This document shows, piece by piece, positions 21,700 to 31,924 of a stretch of DNA of 64,000 nt. The DNA is taken from positions 310,001 through 374,000 of the forward strand of contig NZNC01000015.1 in assembly GCA_002692965.1 (NCBI GenBank), written 5' to 3'. The stretch is from Haliea sp. Lineage in GTDB: Bacteria > Pseudomonadota > Gammaproteobacteria > Pseudomonadales > Halieaceae. Below the pieces are notes generated by a model. It saw only the letters and a list, made by a program, of their open reading frames with translations. It was not told the origin of the DNA and ran no database searches. Numbering within the stretch: position 1 is the first letter of the stretch; each line of letters begins with the position of its first letter. A program made the position numbers and the translations under genes.

Positions 21700-22715
21700 T
21701 AGCTTTTCCCCCGGGCGGCCGTAGCGGCAGCGGAGGGTGTTGTATCAGCGCTTTCCGGCAGGAGGAAGCGTGCGCCGGCCCGCAGCCAGTCGGCCCGGGC
21801 ATTCAACACGGCGTCGATGGCGAGGGGTTTGCCGCCGGGCAGCTGCAGGCGGGTGATCTTCAGCACCCCCTGCCCGCAGGCTACCCGCAGGCCATCGCGG
21901 TCGGCATCCAGCAGGGTGCCGGGCTCAGTGCCGGGCTTCACCCCGGGCAGGGCTTCGGCGGCCCAGATGCGCAGGCGCTCGCCGCTTTCCAGCACACTGA
22001 AGCAGACCGGGAAGGGGTTGAAGGCGCGCACCCTGCGCGCCAGCACCTCGGCGGACTGGCGCCAGTCGAGCTGCGCCTCTGCCTTGTCGATCTTGTGGGC
22101 GTAGGTGGCGCGTTGGTCGTCCTGGGGCTCTGCCCCGGTGAGGTATTGTTGCAGTTGCTCCAATACCTGCAGAAGTAGCGGCGGGCCGAGATCCGCCAGC
22201 CGGTCGTGCAGTTCGCCACCGGTGGTATCCGCGTCGATCGGACAGTGGGCGGTGGCCAGCATCGGGCCGGTATCCAGGCCGGCCTCCATCTGCATCAGGG
22301 TCACGCCGGTCTCGCCATCGCCCGCTTCGATCGCCCGCTGTATGGGGGCAGCACCGCGCCAGCGCGGCAATAGTGAGGCGTGCACGTTCAGGCAGCCGAA
22401 GGTGGGGGTGTCGAGCACCACCTGGGGCAGGATCAGCCCGTAGGCCACGACCACCATGACATCGGCCTCGAAGCCGGCCAGGGTGGCCTGCGCCGATGCA
22501 TCGCGCAGGCTGACGGGTTGCTCGACCGGCAGCCCCGCCTCCAGGGCCAGCTGCTTCACCGGGCTGGCCTGGAGGCGCTTGCCGCGACCGGCGGGCCGGT
22601 CGGGCTGGGTATACACGGCGACAATCTGGTGACGGCTGTCCAGCAGTGCCTGCAGATGCCGGGCGGCGAACTCGGGGGTGCCCGCGAAAATCAGGCGCAG
22701 GGACCGCTCAGGCAC
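21699..22715 (-). CDS. fmt: Methionyl-tRNA formyltransferase
   Basis: A 338-residue enzyme that formylates initiator Met-tRNA. The catalytic Asn-His pair is in [20 protein letters not shown], followed by [16 protein letters not shown] containing the catalytic Asp. The C-terminal OB-like domain binds tRNA. It overlaps def by 8 nt and rsmB by 1 nt, the usual def-fmt-rsmB operon. Confidence 0.97.
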   Translation of the reverse strand: MPERSLRLIFAGTPEFAARHLQALLDSRHQIVAVYTQPDRPAGRGKRLQASPVKQLALEAGLPVEQPVSLRDASAQATLAGFEADVMVVVAYGLILPQVVLDTPTFGCLNVHASLLPRWRGAAPIQRAIEAGDGETGVTLMQMEAGLDTGPMLATAHCPIDADTTGGELHDRLADLGPPLLLQVLEQLQQYLTGAEPQDDQRATYAHKIDKAEAQLDWRQSAEVLARRVRAFNPFPVCFSVLESGERLRIWAAEALPGVKPGTEPGTLLDADRDGLRVACGQGVLKITRLQLPGGKPLAIDAVLNARADWLRAGARFLLPESADTTPSAAATAARGKS

Positions 22716-23214
22716 GACGACGGTGTTCTTTTTCCAGCTTCTTGCGAATGCGCTGGCGCTTCAGAGGCGAAATGTAATCGACGAAGAGCTTGCCGTCGAG
22801 GTGGTCAATCTCGTGCTGCAGACAGATCGCCAGCAGGCCGTCGAGCTCGCGGGTGAAAGTCTCGCCATCGCGGTCCAGGGCGGTGACACGCACGCGCCGG
22901 GGGCGCTGCACCGTCTCGTAGAAACCGGGTACCGAGAGACAGCCCTCGTCGTATTCGCCCAGTTCCGGCTCCAGTACCGTCACTTCCGGATTGATGAAGA
23001 CCTGCGGCTCGCTGTGGTCTTCGCTGAGATCAATGACCAGCACGCGCTGATGCACGTCCACCTGGGTAGCCGCGAGACCGATGCCGCGGGCGGCGTACAT
23101 GGTTTCGAACAGGTCGTCGATCAGGGCGCGGGTCGCGTCGCTCACCTCACTCACCGGTTCTGCGCGGGTGCGCAGGCGCGGATCGGGGAATTCGAGGATA
23201 TCGAGTACGGCCAT
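22708..23214 (-). CDS. def: Peptide deformylase
   Basis: A 168-residue metalloenzyme that removes the N-formyl group from nascent proteins. All three family motifs are intact: [13 protein letters not shown] (Cys metal ligand) and QHEIDHLDG (HExxH). It is the first gene of the def-fmt-rsmB-trkA-trkH run, divergent from the LysM gene. A probable promoter lies at 23295-23324. Confidence 0.97.
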   Translation of the reverse strand: MAVLDILEFPDPRLRTRAEPVSEVSDATRALIDDLFETMYAARGIGLAATQVDVHQRVLVIDLSEDHSEPQVFINPEVTVLEPELGEYDEGCLSVPGFYETVQRPRRVRVTALDRDGETFTRELDGLLAICLQHEIDHLDGKLFVDYISPLKRQRIRKKLEKEHRRRA

Positions 23215-23294
23215 GCTGGGGTGCCTGTCAGGAAGGAAGTGAATTGCTTACATCGGGTCTTGCCTCGGGCGCCTGCCCGCCGCAAACTGTGGCT

Positions 23295-23324
23295 ATTATA
23301 TAACCGCGAGCCCGGTGGTGCCCA
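23295..23324 (-). promoter_or_regulatory. Putative promoter of the def operon
   Basis: On the minus strand TATAAT (23300-23295) is preceded by TGGGCA (23324-23319) with 18 nt spacing. This is about 80 nt upstream of the def ATG, in the gap between def and the divergent LysM gene. Confidence 0.45.
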
Positions 23325-23434
23325 GCGCCTTCGCCGGTCAGCCTGTGAACAGGCCGGGGGTGGCCGGTATCACCGGCGACAGCTGACCCGCCGGGGGGCT
23401 TGGGGACAATCGTGCGCTGAATGGGATCACGACC

Positions 23435-24463
23435 ATGAGAAAGCAGGGACTGACACTTTACCTGTTGCTGTGCTGCCTGTGCTTCAGCGCCGGCCTGCGG
23501 GCACTGGATCTGCGCGACGATGCCCCGGAGACCTATGTGGTCAAGCGGGGGGACACTCTCTGGGGCATTTCCGGCATGTACCTGGAGCAGCCCTGGCTGT
23601 GGCCAGAGCTCTGGGAGGTCAATCCGCAGATCGATAACCCCCACCTGATCTACCCCGGGGACGAGTTGTACCTGGTCTGGGTCGACGGGCAACCCCGCCT
23701 GCGCCTGCGCCGCGGCCGAGAGGTCAAGCTGCACCCGGAGATGCGTATATCGGCCCTCGATCTGGCCATTCCCGCGATTCCCCTGGATGAAATCGGCCCC
23801 TTTCTCAAGCGCCACCGGATCGTCGATGCCGGCGCCCTGAATGGGTCTCCCTACGTCGTGGCCGGTGACCAGGGGCACCTGCTGAGCGCGCCCGGAGACC
23901 GCATTTTTGGCCGCGGTGAGTTCGTTGGCGAGGAGCGCGCCTACGGGATCTTCCGCCCCGGTGAAGCCTACCGCGACCCCCTGACCGGCGAGCTGCTCGG
24001 CTACCACGCGCGGGATATCGGCAACGCCCGCCTGCTGAGCAGCCCCCGCGATGCGGTGGTGGAGCTGGAGGTCACCCGGGTCTCGGAGGAGGTGCGCATC
24101 GAGGATCGCTTGTTGCCCGAGGAGGAGCGCATCCTGGCGGCGACCTTTCATCCCCGGGCGCCAGAGCATCCCGTGGAGAACGGTTTCATGATCGCCGTGG
24201 ATGGCGGCGTCAGCCAGATTGGCCCCGGGCATATCGTGGTTCTCAATCTCGGCGAACGCGAGAGCCTGGCGCCGGGCCATGTCCTGGCCATCTACCAGGA
24301 TGGCGGCACGGTCTACGACCGGGTGGCCCAGGAGAATGTGCGCCTGCCCGATACCCGGGCCGGTCTGCTCATGGTCTTTGAGGTCTTCGAGCGGGCCAGT
24401 TACGCCCTGGTGCTCAAGGCGAGTCGCCCCGTGCGAATCATGGACAGGGTCGAGGAGCCCTGA
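23435..24463 (+). CDS. Secreted LysM-domain protein
   Basis: A 342-residue protein with a signal peptide (residues 1-~24, hydrophobic LYLLLCCLCFSAG). A LysM domain follows at about residues 32-80: YVVKRGDTLWGISGMYL, then NPQIDNPHLIYPGDEL. LysM binds peptidoglycan GlcNAc, so the protein should sit in the periplasm on the cell wall. The remaining ~250 residues are a beta-rich region of unknown function. The same gene order (def divergent, LysM, dprA, tsaC) is common in gammaproteobacteria. ATG 23435 gives the signal peptide directly. Confidence 0.88.
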   Translation: MRKQGLTLYLLLCCLCFSAGLRALDLRDDAPETYVVKRGDTLWGISGMYLEQPWLWPELWEVNPQIDNPHLIYPGDELYLVWVDGQPRLRLRRGREVKLHPEMRISALDLAIPAIPLDEIGPFLKRHRIVDAGALNGSPYVVAGDQGHLLSAPGDRIFGRGEFVGEERAYGIFRPGEAYRDPLTGELLGYHARDIGNARLLSSPRDAVVELEVTRVSEEVRIEDRLLPEEERILAATFHPRAPEHPVENGFMIAVDGGVSQIGPGHIVVLNLGERESLAPGHVLAIYQDGGTVYDRVAQENVRLPDTRAGLLMVFEVFERASYALVLKASRPVRIMDRVEEP

Positions 24464-24541
24464 CGCGGCGCGGCGACCAGGGAGCGGTCGCCATCAAGAA
24501 CGGGTCCGCAGCGGGCCCATTCGGCATCGGGAGAGGTGCCC

Positions 24542-25675
24542 ATGTCAGTCGGACTGGACAGGGAGGGTCAGTGCTTGCTGCTGCACGCGGCGCCTTTTCT
24601 CGGCCGCCGCCAGCTGCAGTGCCTGTTCGCGCATTTTCGCAGTGTGCAGGCGGTCTGGGAGGCCGATTTGCCCGCCTGGCGTGCGGCGGGCCTCAGCGCC
24701 GCCGAGGCGCGGGGCCTGGAGGGCTTGCGGCGGCGCGGCACGTGTTCGGCGGCCCCGCGCGACCTGGGCCGCCAGCGCGAGCTGCTCGCCGCATTCGATG
24801 TCCGCATACTGGCGCTCGGTGAACCCGACTACCCGCCCCTGCTCGCCACCATTCCGGACCCACCCCCCTTACTCTATGTGCGCGGTTCAGCCGCCGCTCT
24901 GCAGCACCCGCAACTGGCCATCGTCGGCAGTCGCAAGGCCAGCCCCGCCGGCCTGGATCTGGCGCGAGAGATTGCCGGCGACCTGTCGCGGGCGGGGCTG
25001 ACAATCACCAGTGGCCTGGCCCTGGGTATCGATGGCGCTGCCCACCGGGGTGCCCTGGAGGCAGCGGGTGTGAGCGTTGCGGTGATGGCGACGGGCGTAG
25101 AGGAGGTCTATCCCCGCCGGCATCGGGGGCTGGCCGGGGAGCTGCTTGAAAGGGGGGCGCTGGTCACGGAGTTCGCTCCCCTGACGCCGCCGGTACCGGG
25201 TCATTTTCCCGCCCGCAACCGCCTGATCAGCGGCTTGTCCCTCGGCGTGCTGGTGGTGGAGGCGGCGCGGCGTTCGGGCTCGCTGATCACCGCGGCCAGT
25301 GCGCTGGACCAGGGCCGCGAGGTCTTCGCTGTGCCCTGGTTCCCCCGCCACGCGGGCGGCCGCGGCGGTCTGCAGCTGCTGCGCGATGGCGCCAGTCTGG
25401 TGGAGACAGCCGAGGATATACTGCTGGCACTCGAGTTGTGGGCGGGTCAGCAGGCGCTTCCCCTGGGCGGTGCACCCGAAGCGCCCGAGGATCCCGGTTG
25501 CGGTGGGTCTGATTGCCGGCGGGTCTGGGCCCTGCTCGGTTACGAGGCTCGTGACTTGGAAACGCTTGCTGTCTCCCTGTCACTGCCCACGGACCGGCTG
25601 CTTGCCGCACTCACCGAGCTGGAGCTGGCCGGGCGCGTGCAGCAGGTGGGGGGTGGTTATCTGCGCACGCGCTGA
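24542..25675 (+). CDS. dprA: DNA processing protein DprA
   Basis: A 377-residue DprA/Smf protein. The Rossmann-like core has the family signatures AIVGSRKASPAG, SGLALGIDGAAHRGAL, NRLISGLSLGVLVVEA and GSLITAASALDQGREVFAVP. The C-terminus is a winged-helix-like domain. It loads RecA onto incoming single-stranded DNA during natural transformation. ATG 24542 has GGAGAGG spaced ~7 nt upstream and is preferred over GTG 24536. It is probably co-transcribed with the LysM gene and tsaC. Confidence 0.95.
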   Translation: MSVGLDREGQCLLLHAAPFLGRRQLQCLFAHFRSVQAVWEADLPAWRAAGLSAAEARGLEGLRRRGTCSAAPRDLGRQRELLAAFDVRILALGEPDYPPLLATIPDPPPLLYVRGSAAALQHPQLAIVGSRKASPAGLDLAREIAGDLSRAGLTITSGLALGIDGAAHRGALEAAGVSVAVMATGVEEVYPRRHRGLAGELLERGALVTEFAPLTPPVPGHFPARNRLISGLSLGVLVVEAARRSGSLITAASALDQGREVFAVPWFPRHAGGRGGLQLLRDGASLVETAEDILLALELWAGQQALPLGGAPEAPEDPGCGGSDCRRVWALLGYEARDLETLAVSLSLPTDRLLAALTELELAGRVQQVGGGYLRTR

Positions 25676-25790
25676 AAGGCGCCGGTGTGCTAAGTGTCGA
25701 CCTTGCTCCGCTGCCTGGGAATAGGTACATTCGGCTCGCCACCCGGGGGTCGCGGTGGTCTTCCACCCACCAACCGGGGGCCGATAGCTG

Positions 25791-26345
25791 GTGAACTCCC
25801 TGCATCTCAAATTTGCCGTCAACGCGCTCGCCGCCGGCGGCGTGATCGCCTGCGCCACGGAAGCCGTCTGGGGGCTCTCCTGTGACCCCGATGATCTGGA
25901 CGCGGTGGCCAGCCTGCTGGCGCTGAAGCAGCGTCCGGTGGAAAAGGGCCTGATTCTTGTGGCCGGTGATGTCGCGCAGATCGCCGGCCTTTTGGCGCCC
26001 CTGGGCGAGACCCAGCGGGCCCGTCTCGCGCTGTCATGGCCCGGGCACACCACCTGGCTGATCCCCCACCACGGGCGCGTACCCGCCTGGATCCACGGTG
26101 GCCGGGACACGGTTGCCGTGCGGGTCACCGGTCACCCGGGCATGTCGGCCCTGACGCGTGCCTGGGGTGGGCCCCTGGTGTCGACCTCCTGCAATCCGGG
26201 CGGGGCACAGCCCGCGGTGCAGGCTTTTCAGGTGCAGCGCTATTTTCGCGGCCAGCTCGACTATGTGTTGCCGGGCGCGGTGGGCGGAGCGCGGCGACCC
26301 TCGGTGATTCGCGATCTGGCAACAGACGCGGTGCTGAGAACTTGA
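25791..26345 (+). CDS. tsaC: Threonylcarbamoyl-AMP synthase TsaC
   Basis: A 184-residue Sua5/YciO/YrdC-family protein. ATEAVWGLSCDP near the start, KQRPVEKGLILV and VSTSCNPGG are family signatures. It makes threonylcarbamoyl-AMP for the t6A37 modification of ANN-decoding tRNAs. GTG 25791 is the first plausible start; its ribosome site is weak. It lies between dprA and hemF, as in Pseudomonas but without the quinone reductase gene often placed there. Confidence 0.93.
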   Translation: MNSLHLKFAVNALAAGGVIACATEAVWGLSCDPDDLDAVASLLALKQRPVEKGLILVAGDVAQIAGLLAPLGETQRARLALSWPGHTTWLIPHHGRVPAWIHGGRDTVAVRVTGHPGMSALTRAWGGPLVSTSCNPGGAQPAVQAFQVQRYFRGQLDYVLPGAVGGARRPSVIRDLATDAVLRT

Positions 26346-26354
26346 CCCGTGTCA

Positions 26355-27325
<971 letters not shown>

Positions 27326-27341
27326 ACAGGGAGGTCGGCCC

Positions 27342-28172
27342 ATGTCCGACAAGTACGCCGTATTCGGCAACCCGATCAAGCACAGCAAGTCTCCGGCCAT
27401 CCACGCGGCCTTTGCGGCCCAGTGCGGCCAGGATATCCAGTATCGCGCTGTGCGGGTGGAGACCGGTGACTTCCAGCGTGCAGCCCGCTGTTTTTTCGAG
27501 GCAGGCGGCAGTGGGCTGAATGTCACGGGGCCGTTTAAAGAGGAAGCCTTTGCCTTTGCCGACAGCCTCAGTCCGCGGGCAGCGCGGGCGGGAGCAGTGA
27601 ATACGCTGACCCGCGGCGAGGACGGCGGTATTGCCGGGGATACCACCGACGGTATCGGCCTGGTGCGCGACATGGTGGCCAACCTGGGGTGGCAGCTGCA
27701 GGGCCGTCGCATCCTCCTGTTGGGGGCCGGGGGTGCTGCCCGGGGTGTCATGGAGCCGCTGTTGCGGGAGCGCCCCGCCGGGCTGGTGGTGGCGAACCGG
27801 ACCGCCGCCCGAGCGGAAGCCCTGGTGGCCGACTTCAGCGATCTTGGCCCGGTTGCGGGCGGCGGTTACGAGTGCCTCGAGGGACAGCAGTTCGACCTGC
27901 TGATCAACGCCACCAGCACCGGTCTGCAGGGTGGCATGCCGCCGCTGCCGGACAGCCTGTTGACCGAGCGCAGCTGCTGCTACGACATGGTCTACGGTCC
28001 TGAGCCGACTCCCTTCATGCGCTGGGCGGCCCAGCACGCCGCCTGGGCAGTGGCCGATGGCCTCGGCATGCTGGTGGAACAGGCCGCCGAGGCCTTTTAT
28101 ATCTGGCGGCGCGTACGTCCGACGACACAGCCGGTGATCTCCCAGATGCGGGATTTGCTGGCAGCGGCCTGA
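27342..28172 (+). CDS. aroE: Shikimate dehydrogenase
   Basis: A 276-residue enzyme reducing 3-dehydroshikimate to shikimate with NADPH. Substrate-binding S15 and S17 lie in KHSKSP, catalytic K66 lies in NVTGPFKEEAF, and the cofactor loop is LLGAGGAARG with the NADPH-type NRTAARA. The usual NVTVPFK is NVTG here (residue 63), an oddity next to the catalytic Lys. AGGGAGG lies 8-14 nt upstream of ATG 27342. It ends facing the gamma-carbonic anhydrase gene. Confidence 0.95.
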   Translation: MSDKYAVFGNPIKHSKSPAIHAAFAAQCGQDIQYRAVRVETGDFQRAARCFFEAGGSGLNVTGPFKEEAFAFADSLSPRAARAGAVNTLTRGEDGGIAGDTTDGIGLVRDMVANLGWQLQGRRILLLGAGGAARGVMEPLLRERPAGLVVANRTAARAEALVADFSDLGPVAGGGYECLEGQQFDLLINATSTGLQGGMPPLPDSLLTERSCCYDMVYGPEPTPFMRWAAQHAAWAVADGLGMLVEQAAEAFYIWRRVRPTTQPVISQMRDLLAAA

Positions 28173-28203
28173 TCCCGGCGGGGGCTTGGCCAAGCGCAGT
28201 CCG

Positions 28204-28761
28204 CTAGCCGGATTGCGCCTGCAGGTGACGCTCCTTGAGGCGCACGTAGTTGTCGGCGCTGTAGCGGAAGTAGGCCAGTTCCTTCTCGCTCAATGCCCGG
28301 GCTTCCCGGGCCGGGCTCCCCGTGTAGAGGTAGCCGCTGCGCAGGGTTTTGCCGGGTGTCACCAGGGCGCCCGCGGCGATAACCACCTCGTCTTCCACCA
28401 CCGCGCCGTCCATCACGGTTGCCCGCATGCCGACCAGTACCCGGTCGCCGATCCGGCAGCCGTGGAGGATGGCCCCGTGGCCCACGGTGACATCGCTGCC
28501 GATGAGCAGTGGCCAACCGTCGGGGTTGTAGGGGCCCGCATGGGTAATATGCAGTATGGCGCCGTCCTGGATGCTGGTGCGCGCGCCGACCCGGATACGG
28601 TGCATGTCGCCGCGAATGACCGCCTGGGGCCAGACCGAGACATCGTCGTCCAGTGCCACGTCACCCAGCACAACGGCGCTGGGATCGATCATCACCCGTG
28701 CACCGAGCCGGGGCCGATGGCCCTCGAAGGTGCGCACTGAACTGGCGGGGTCTTGCGACAT
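28204..28761 (-). CDS. Gamma-carbonic anhydrase-like hexapeptide-repeat protein
   Basis: A 185-residue left-handed beta-helix protein. Hexapeptide repeats run through most of the sequence (for example VVLGDVALDDDVSVWPQAVIRGD). The potential metal-binding histidines are in ILHITHAG and TVGHGAILHGC, as in Cam/CamH and YrdA. YrdA-type proteins bind zinc, but carbonic anhydrase activity is often undetected, so the substrate is open. It is adjacent to aroE, as yrdA is in several gammaproteobacteria. Confidence 0.9.
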   Translation of the reverse strand: MSQDPASSVRTFEGHRPRLGARVMIDPSAVVLGDVALDDDVSVWPQAVIRGDMHRIRVGARTSIQDGAILHITHAGPYNPDGWPLLIGSDVTVGHGAILHGCRIGDRVLVGMRATVMDGAVVEDEVVIAAGALVTPGKTLRSGYLYTGSPAREARALSEKELAYFRYSADNYVRLKERHLQAQSG

Positions 28762-28840
28762 GTCGGTCCTCCCGGTTTGAAATTGCTACAATAGCGGCTC
28801 ATTAGCAGGCTGGCCAGTGCCGGCCGCCGGAGGAGGACCC

Positions 28841-29089
28841 ATGTCTACCGCCACCCGCCGCTTCATCGCCGGCGCCGTCTGCCCCCGCTGTGCCGCCATG
28901 GACACCATCCTGGTCGACAGCGACACCGACTGTCGCGAGTGCGTCGAGTGCGGCTTTACCGATCAGCGTCCCGGGGACACGGTCAGCGAACCCGCCACCC
29001 GGGTCAGCCGCCCCTCTGCCCGGCGGGTGGAGACCCGCGCCGAGCCGGTGCGCCTGATGGATCCCGCCAAGCCCGGCAAGGGGCGCTGA
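28841..29089 (+). CDS. yheV: YheV-like putative zinc-binding protein
   Basis: An 82-residue protein with RRFIAGAVCPRC near the N-terminus and a second Cys pair in CRECVECGF, giving a CxxC...CxxC zinc-ribbon pattern. This matches YheV (DUF2387). The C-terminal ~35 residues are charged and probably disordered. ATG 28841 has an ideal GGAGGAGG site. Its function is not known. Confidence 0.85.
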   Translation: MSTATRRFIAGAVCPRCAAMDTILVDSDTDCRECVECGFTDQRPGDTVSEPATRVSRPSARRVETRAEPVRLMDPAKPGKGR

Positions 29090-29093
29090 GAGC

Positions 29094-30428
29094 TCAGTCC
29101 ACGGTGCCGGTCGGGTTCCAGCCTTCTGCGGACTGACGCCGGCGAAAGCGCCGGTAGAGTGTGAAGCCGCGCGCGGCACTGAACAGGGTAAATGCCAGCC
29201 ACAGGCCACTGTTGCCCCAGTCCCGGGTCAGGTACCAGGCGGGCAGATAGACCAGCCCCGTGCTCACCAGCATCGAACGCATCAGGTCCCGTGTGCAGGC
29301 CGCTCCGATGAATACGCCGTCAAACAGGTAGGCCGGCGCAGTCACCAGCGGCAGCAGCACCAGCCAGGGGCCATAGTGATGCAGCAGTGCCAGGACCTCG
29401 GGCAGGTCGGTCAGCTGCCGGAACAGCCACGGGCCGCTCAGCAGGAACAGCAGGCTCATGCTGCCCGCCGTAGCCAGGCACCATAGGGCACTGCGCTCCA
29501 CCGCCGCGGTAAATCCCGCATTGTCGCCCGCCCCTGCGCGCTGTCCGGCCAGGCCCTCGGCGGCGAAAGCGAAACCGTCCATGGCGTAGGCGGTGACCAT
29601 CACCAGCTGCATCAGCAAGGCATTGGTCGCCAGGGTGGCGGCGCCGAATTTTTCGCCCATGGCGGTGAAAAAGGCCAGGGCGCCCAGCAGGCAGATGGTG
29701 CGCAGGAACAGGTGCCGGTTGGCGTGCAGCAGGGGCAGGAAGTGTCGCGGCTCGCGCAGCAGGGCCGGGAAGTCGCGCCGCCAGCCGAGCACTTGCCGCT
29801 GCACCACCCACAGCGCCATGCCGCAGCCGAGGTACTCCGCCAGCAGCGTCGCCATCGCCGCCCCCTTGCTGGCGAGCCCCAGGCCCAGGATCAGCAGGAC
29901 GTCCAGCAGGATATTGCTGAGGTTGGTCAGCAGCAGGATGGCCAGGGGCCAGCGGGTATCCTGGCGCCCGATGCACCAGCCGACCACGGCGTAGGTGACC
30001 AGCACGGCGGGAGCGCTGGCGATGCGGATGGCGGTGTATTCCCGGGCCAGGGGCAGCAGCTCGGCGTCGGGTGCCATCAGGGCAAAGCCCAGGTCCAGCC
30101 ACAGGGGGTGGGCCAGCCATACCGCCAACGCCAGGCCCAGGGCCAGCCACATGGCGCGCCCCAGCTCGCGCTCCGCCCTCGCCTGCGAGCCCGCCCCGAG
30201 GGCCCTGGCGACCCGCCCGGTGGTGCCCATGCGCAGGAAGCCGAAGCCCCAGTAGAGGAAGGAGAGCAGAGCGGCGCCGAGGGCAACCGCGCCGAGATAG
30301 CGGCTGCTGTCCAGGTGGCCGAGGATGGCTGCATCCACCAGGCCGAGCAGCGGGACCGAGAGGTTGGCGAGAATGGCGGGCCAGGCAATTCCCCATATCT
30401 TGTAGTCCAGGCTCTTTAGTGTTGCCAT
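29094..30428 (-). CDS. MATE-family efflux transporter (DinF-like)
   Basis: A 444-residue protein with about 12 membrane helices in two homologous halves. The N-terminal IWGIAWPAILANLSVPLLGLVDAAILGHL is followed by FLRMGTTGRVARALGAG, both typical of the DinF branch of MATE exporters. These use Na+ or H+ gradients to export cationic or lipidic compounds. ATG 30428 is chosen because the first membrane segment follows directly; the ribosome site is weak. It converges with yheV (4-nt gap) and is divergent from the cox operon. Confidence 0.88.
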   Translation of the reverse strand: MATLKSLDYKIWGIAWPAILANLSVPLLGLVDAAILGHLDSSRYLGAVALGAALLSFLYWGFGFLRMGTTGRVARALGAGSQARAERELGRAMWLALGLALAVWLAHPLWLDLGFALMAPDAELLPLAREYTAIRIASAPAVLVTYAVVGWCIGRQDTRWPLAILLLTNLSNILLDVLLILGLGLASKGAAMATLLAEYLGCGMALWVVQRQVLGWRRDFPALLREPRHFLPLLHANRHLFLRTICLLGALAFFTAMGEKFGAATLATNALLMQLVMVTAYAMDGFAFAAEGLAGQRAGAGDNAGFTAAVERSALWCLATAGSMSLLFLLSGPWLFRQLTDLPEVLALLHHYGPWLVLLPLVTAPAYLFDGVFIGAACTRDLMRSMLVSTGLVYLPAWYLTRDWGNSGLWLAFTLFSAARGFTLYRRFRRRQSAEGWNPTGTVD

Positions 30429-30500
30429 ATCTGGGGGTTCTGGCGGTGCGCCTGCCCTGCTCTCCGGGTGCCGATTCAAAACCCTCACAATATCAGCATC

Positions 30501-30533
30501 TTGGTGTTAATTGGTGCAAAGTTTGGCTATAAT
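30501..30533 (+). promoter_or_regulatory. Putative cox operon promoter with tandem TTGGTG repeats
   Basis: TATAAT at 30528-30533 is preceded by two direct TTGGTG copies (30501-30506 and 30511-30516, 10-nt period, about one helical turn). The usual -35 spacing is not met cleanly, suggesting an activator-dependent promoter. The rest of the 326-nt gap to coxB (30429-30754) would be a ~215-nt leader. It contains a GCGGCC/GGCCGC hairpin (about 30661-30680) and no gene. Confidence 0.4.
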
Positions 30534-30754
30534 CCCGCCGCCCTGCCTGCGGCAGCTTGTCGCAGCCAGGGGACACAGTCAGCTGGTACGAGCACAAGCC
30601 TCTCCATCTCCCCTTCACCCTTGAAGGGCTGCGGCCCGGGTCAATCGCGACCTCAAGATGCGGCCGGAACAGTGGCCGCGCCCAAGCGGTGCAGGCGGAG
30701 AGCAGCGCGTTCGGTTGGGGGGAAGTCTTTAAACAGGTTATGGAGACACGGGAA

Positions 30755-31909
30755 ATGGTCTTGAAAGCGAAGCGGCTGTGCAAGCTGGCGCTTGGTCCTG
30801 TGCTGATGTTGCTGAGTCTGGCCAGTGCTGGTGCTTTGGCGGCGAGCAGCAAGGTGAACGAAGTGAATATGCCGCCCGGCGTCACTGAAGTGGGCCAGCG
30901 AATCTACGATCTGCACATGTTGATCCTCTGGATCTGTGTGGTGATCGGTGTGCTGGTGTTCGGGGTGATGTTCTACTCCATCTACCACCACCGCAAATCC
31001 CGTGGCGTGACACCCGCGACCTTCCACGAGAGTACCAAGGTGGAAATCGCCTGGACCGTGGTTCCCTTCCTGATCCTGATCGGTATGGCGGTGCCCGCCA
31101 CCTCCACCCTGCTGGAGATCTACAACACCGACGACGCCGAACTGGACGTGCTGATCACCGGCTACCAGTGGAAGTGGAAGTACGAATACATTAATGAAGA
31201 CGGCGAGAACGTCGAATTCTTCAGTAACCTGCGTACCCCCCAGACGGAAATCTACAACGCCGAAGCCAAGGGCGAACACTACCTGCTGGAAGTGGACGAG
31301 CCCATGGTGATCCCGGTGGATACCAAAGTCCGCCTGCTGCTCACTGCCAACGACGTGATCCACTCCTGGTGGGTGCCCGAGCTGGCGGTGAAGAAAGATG
31401 CGATCCCCGGCTTCATCAACGAGGCCTGGACTCAGGCCAGTGAGGAAGGCATCTACCGCGGCCAGTGCGCCGAGCTCTGCGGCAAGGACCACGGCTTCAT
31501 GCCGGTGGTGGTCAACGCGGTGAGCCAGGAAGAATTCGACAGCTGGCTGGCTGACAAGCAGGCCAAGGCCGCGGAGATCCGCGAGCTGATGGCGCAGACC
31601 TTCACCATGGACGAGCTGATGGAGCGCGGCAAGGCGGTCTACGAGCGCAACTGCCTGGCCTGTCACGGTGCCAACGGCGAAGGTGGCGTGGGTACGGCAA
31701 TCGCCGGCAGCGCCATCGCCACCGGGCCGGTTTCCGGTCACCTGAATGTGGGTATCAATGGCGTGCCGGGCACTGCAATGCAGGCCTTCGGCGGTCAGAT
31801 CAACGATGTGGAAATGGCGGCGGTGATCACCTATCAGCGCAATGCCTTTGGCAACAACATGGGTGACATGGTTCAGCCCATCGATGTGTACAACCACAAA
31901 AACGGCTGA
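30755..31909 (+). CDS. coxB: Cytochrome c oxidase subunit II with fused cytochrome c domain
   Basis: A 384-residue precursor. A signal peptide, two membrane helices (around residues 55-75 and 95-115) and a cupredoxin CuA domain are visible. CuA ligands include C238 and C242 in GQCAELCGKDH, with nearby His and Met. A C-terminal cytochrome c domain has C300-L-A-C303-H304 and a GHLNVGINGVPGTAM Met-ligand region. This is the caa3-type layout, letting the oxidase take electrons from soluble or membrane c cytochromes. ATG 30755 has GGAG ~9 nt upstream; ATG 30740 is an alternative. It is first in an operon running to 38433. Confidence 0.95.
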   Translation: MVLKAKRLCKLALGPVLMLLSLASAGALAASSKVNEVNMPPGVTEVGQRIYDLHMLILWICVVIGVLVFGVMFYSIYHHRKSRGVTPATFHESTKVEIAWTVVPFLILIGMAVPATSTLLEIYNTDDAELDVLITGYQWKWKYEYINEDGENVEFFSNLRTPQTEIYNAEAKGEHYLLEVDEPMVIPVDTKVRLLLTANDVIHSWWVPELAVKKDAIPGFINEAWTQASEEGIYRGQCAELCGKDHGFMPVVVNAVSQEEFDSWLADKQAKAAEIRELMAQTFTMDELMERGKAVYERNCLACHGANGEGGVGTAIAGSAIATGPVSGHLNVGINGVPGTAMQAFGGQINDVEMAAVITYQRNAFGNNMGDMVQPIDVYNHKNG

Positions 31910-31924
31910 TTGGAGGAGTTAACG

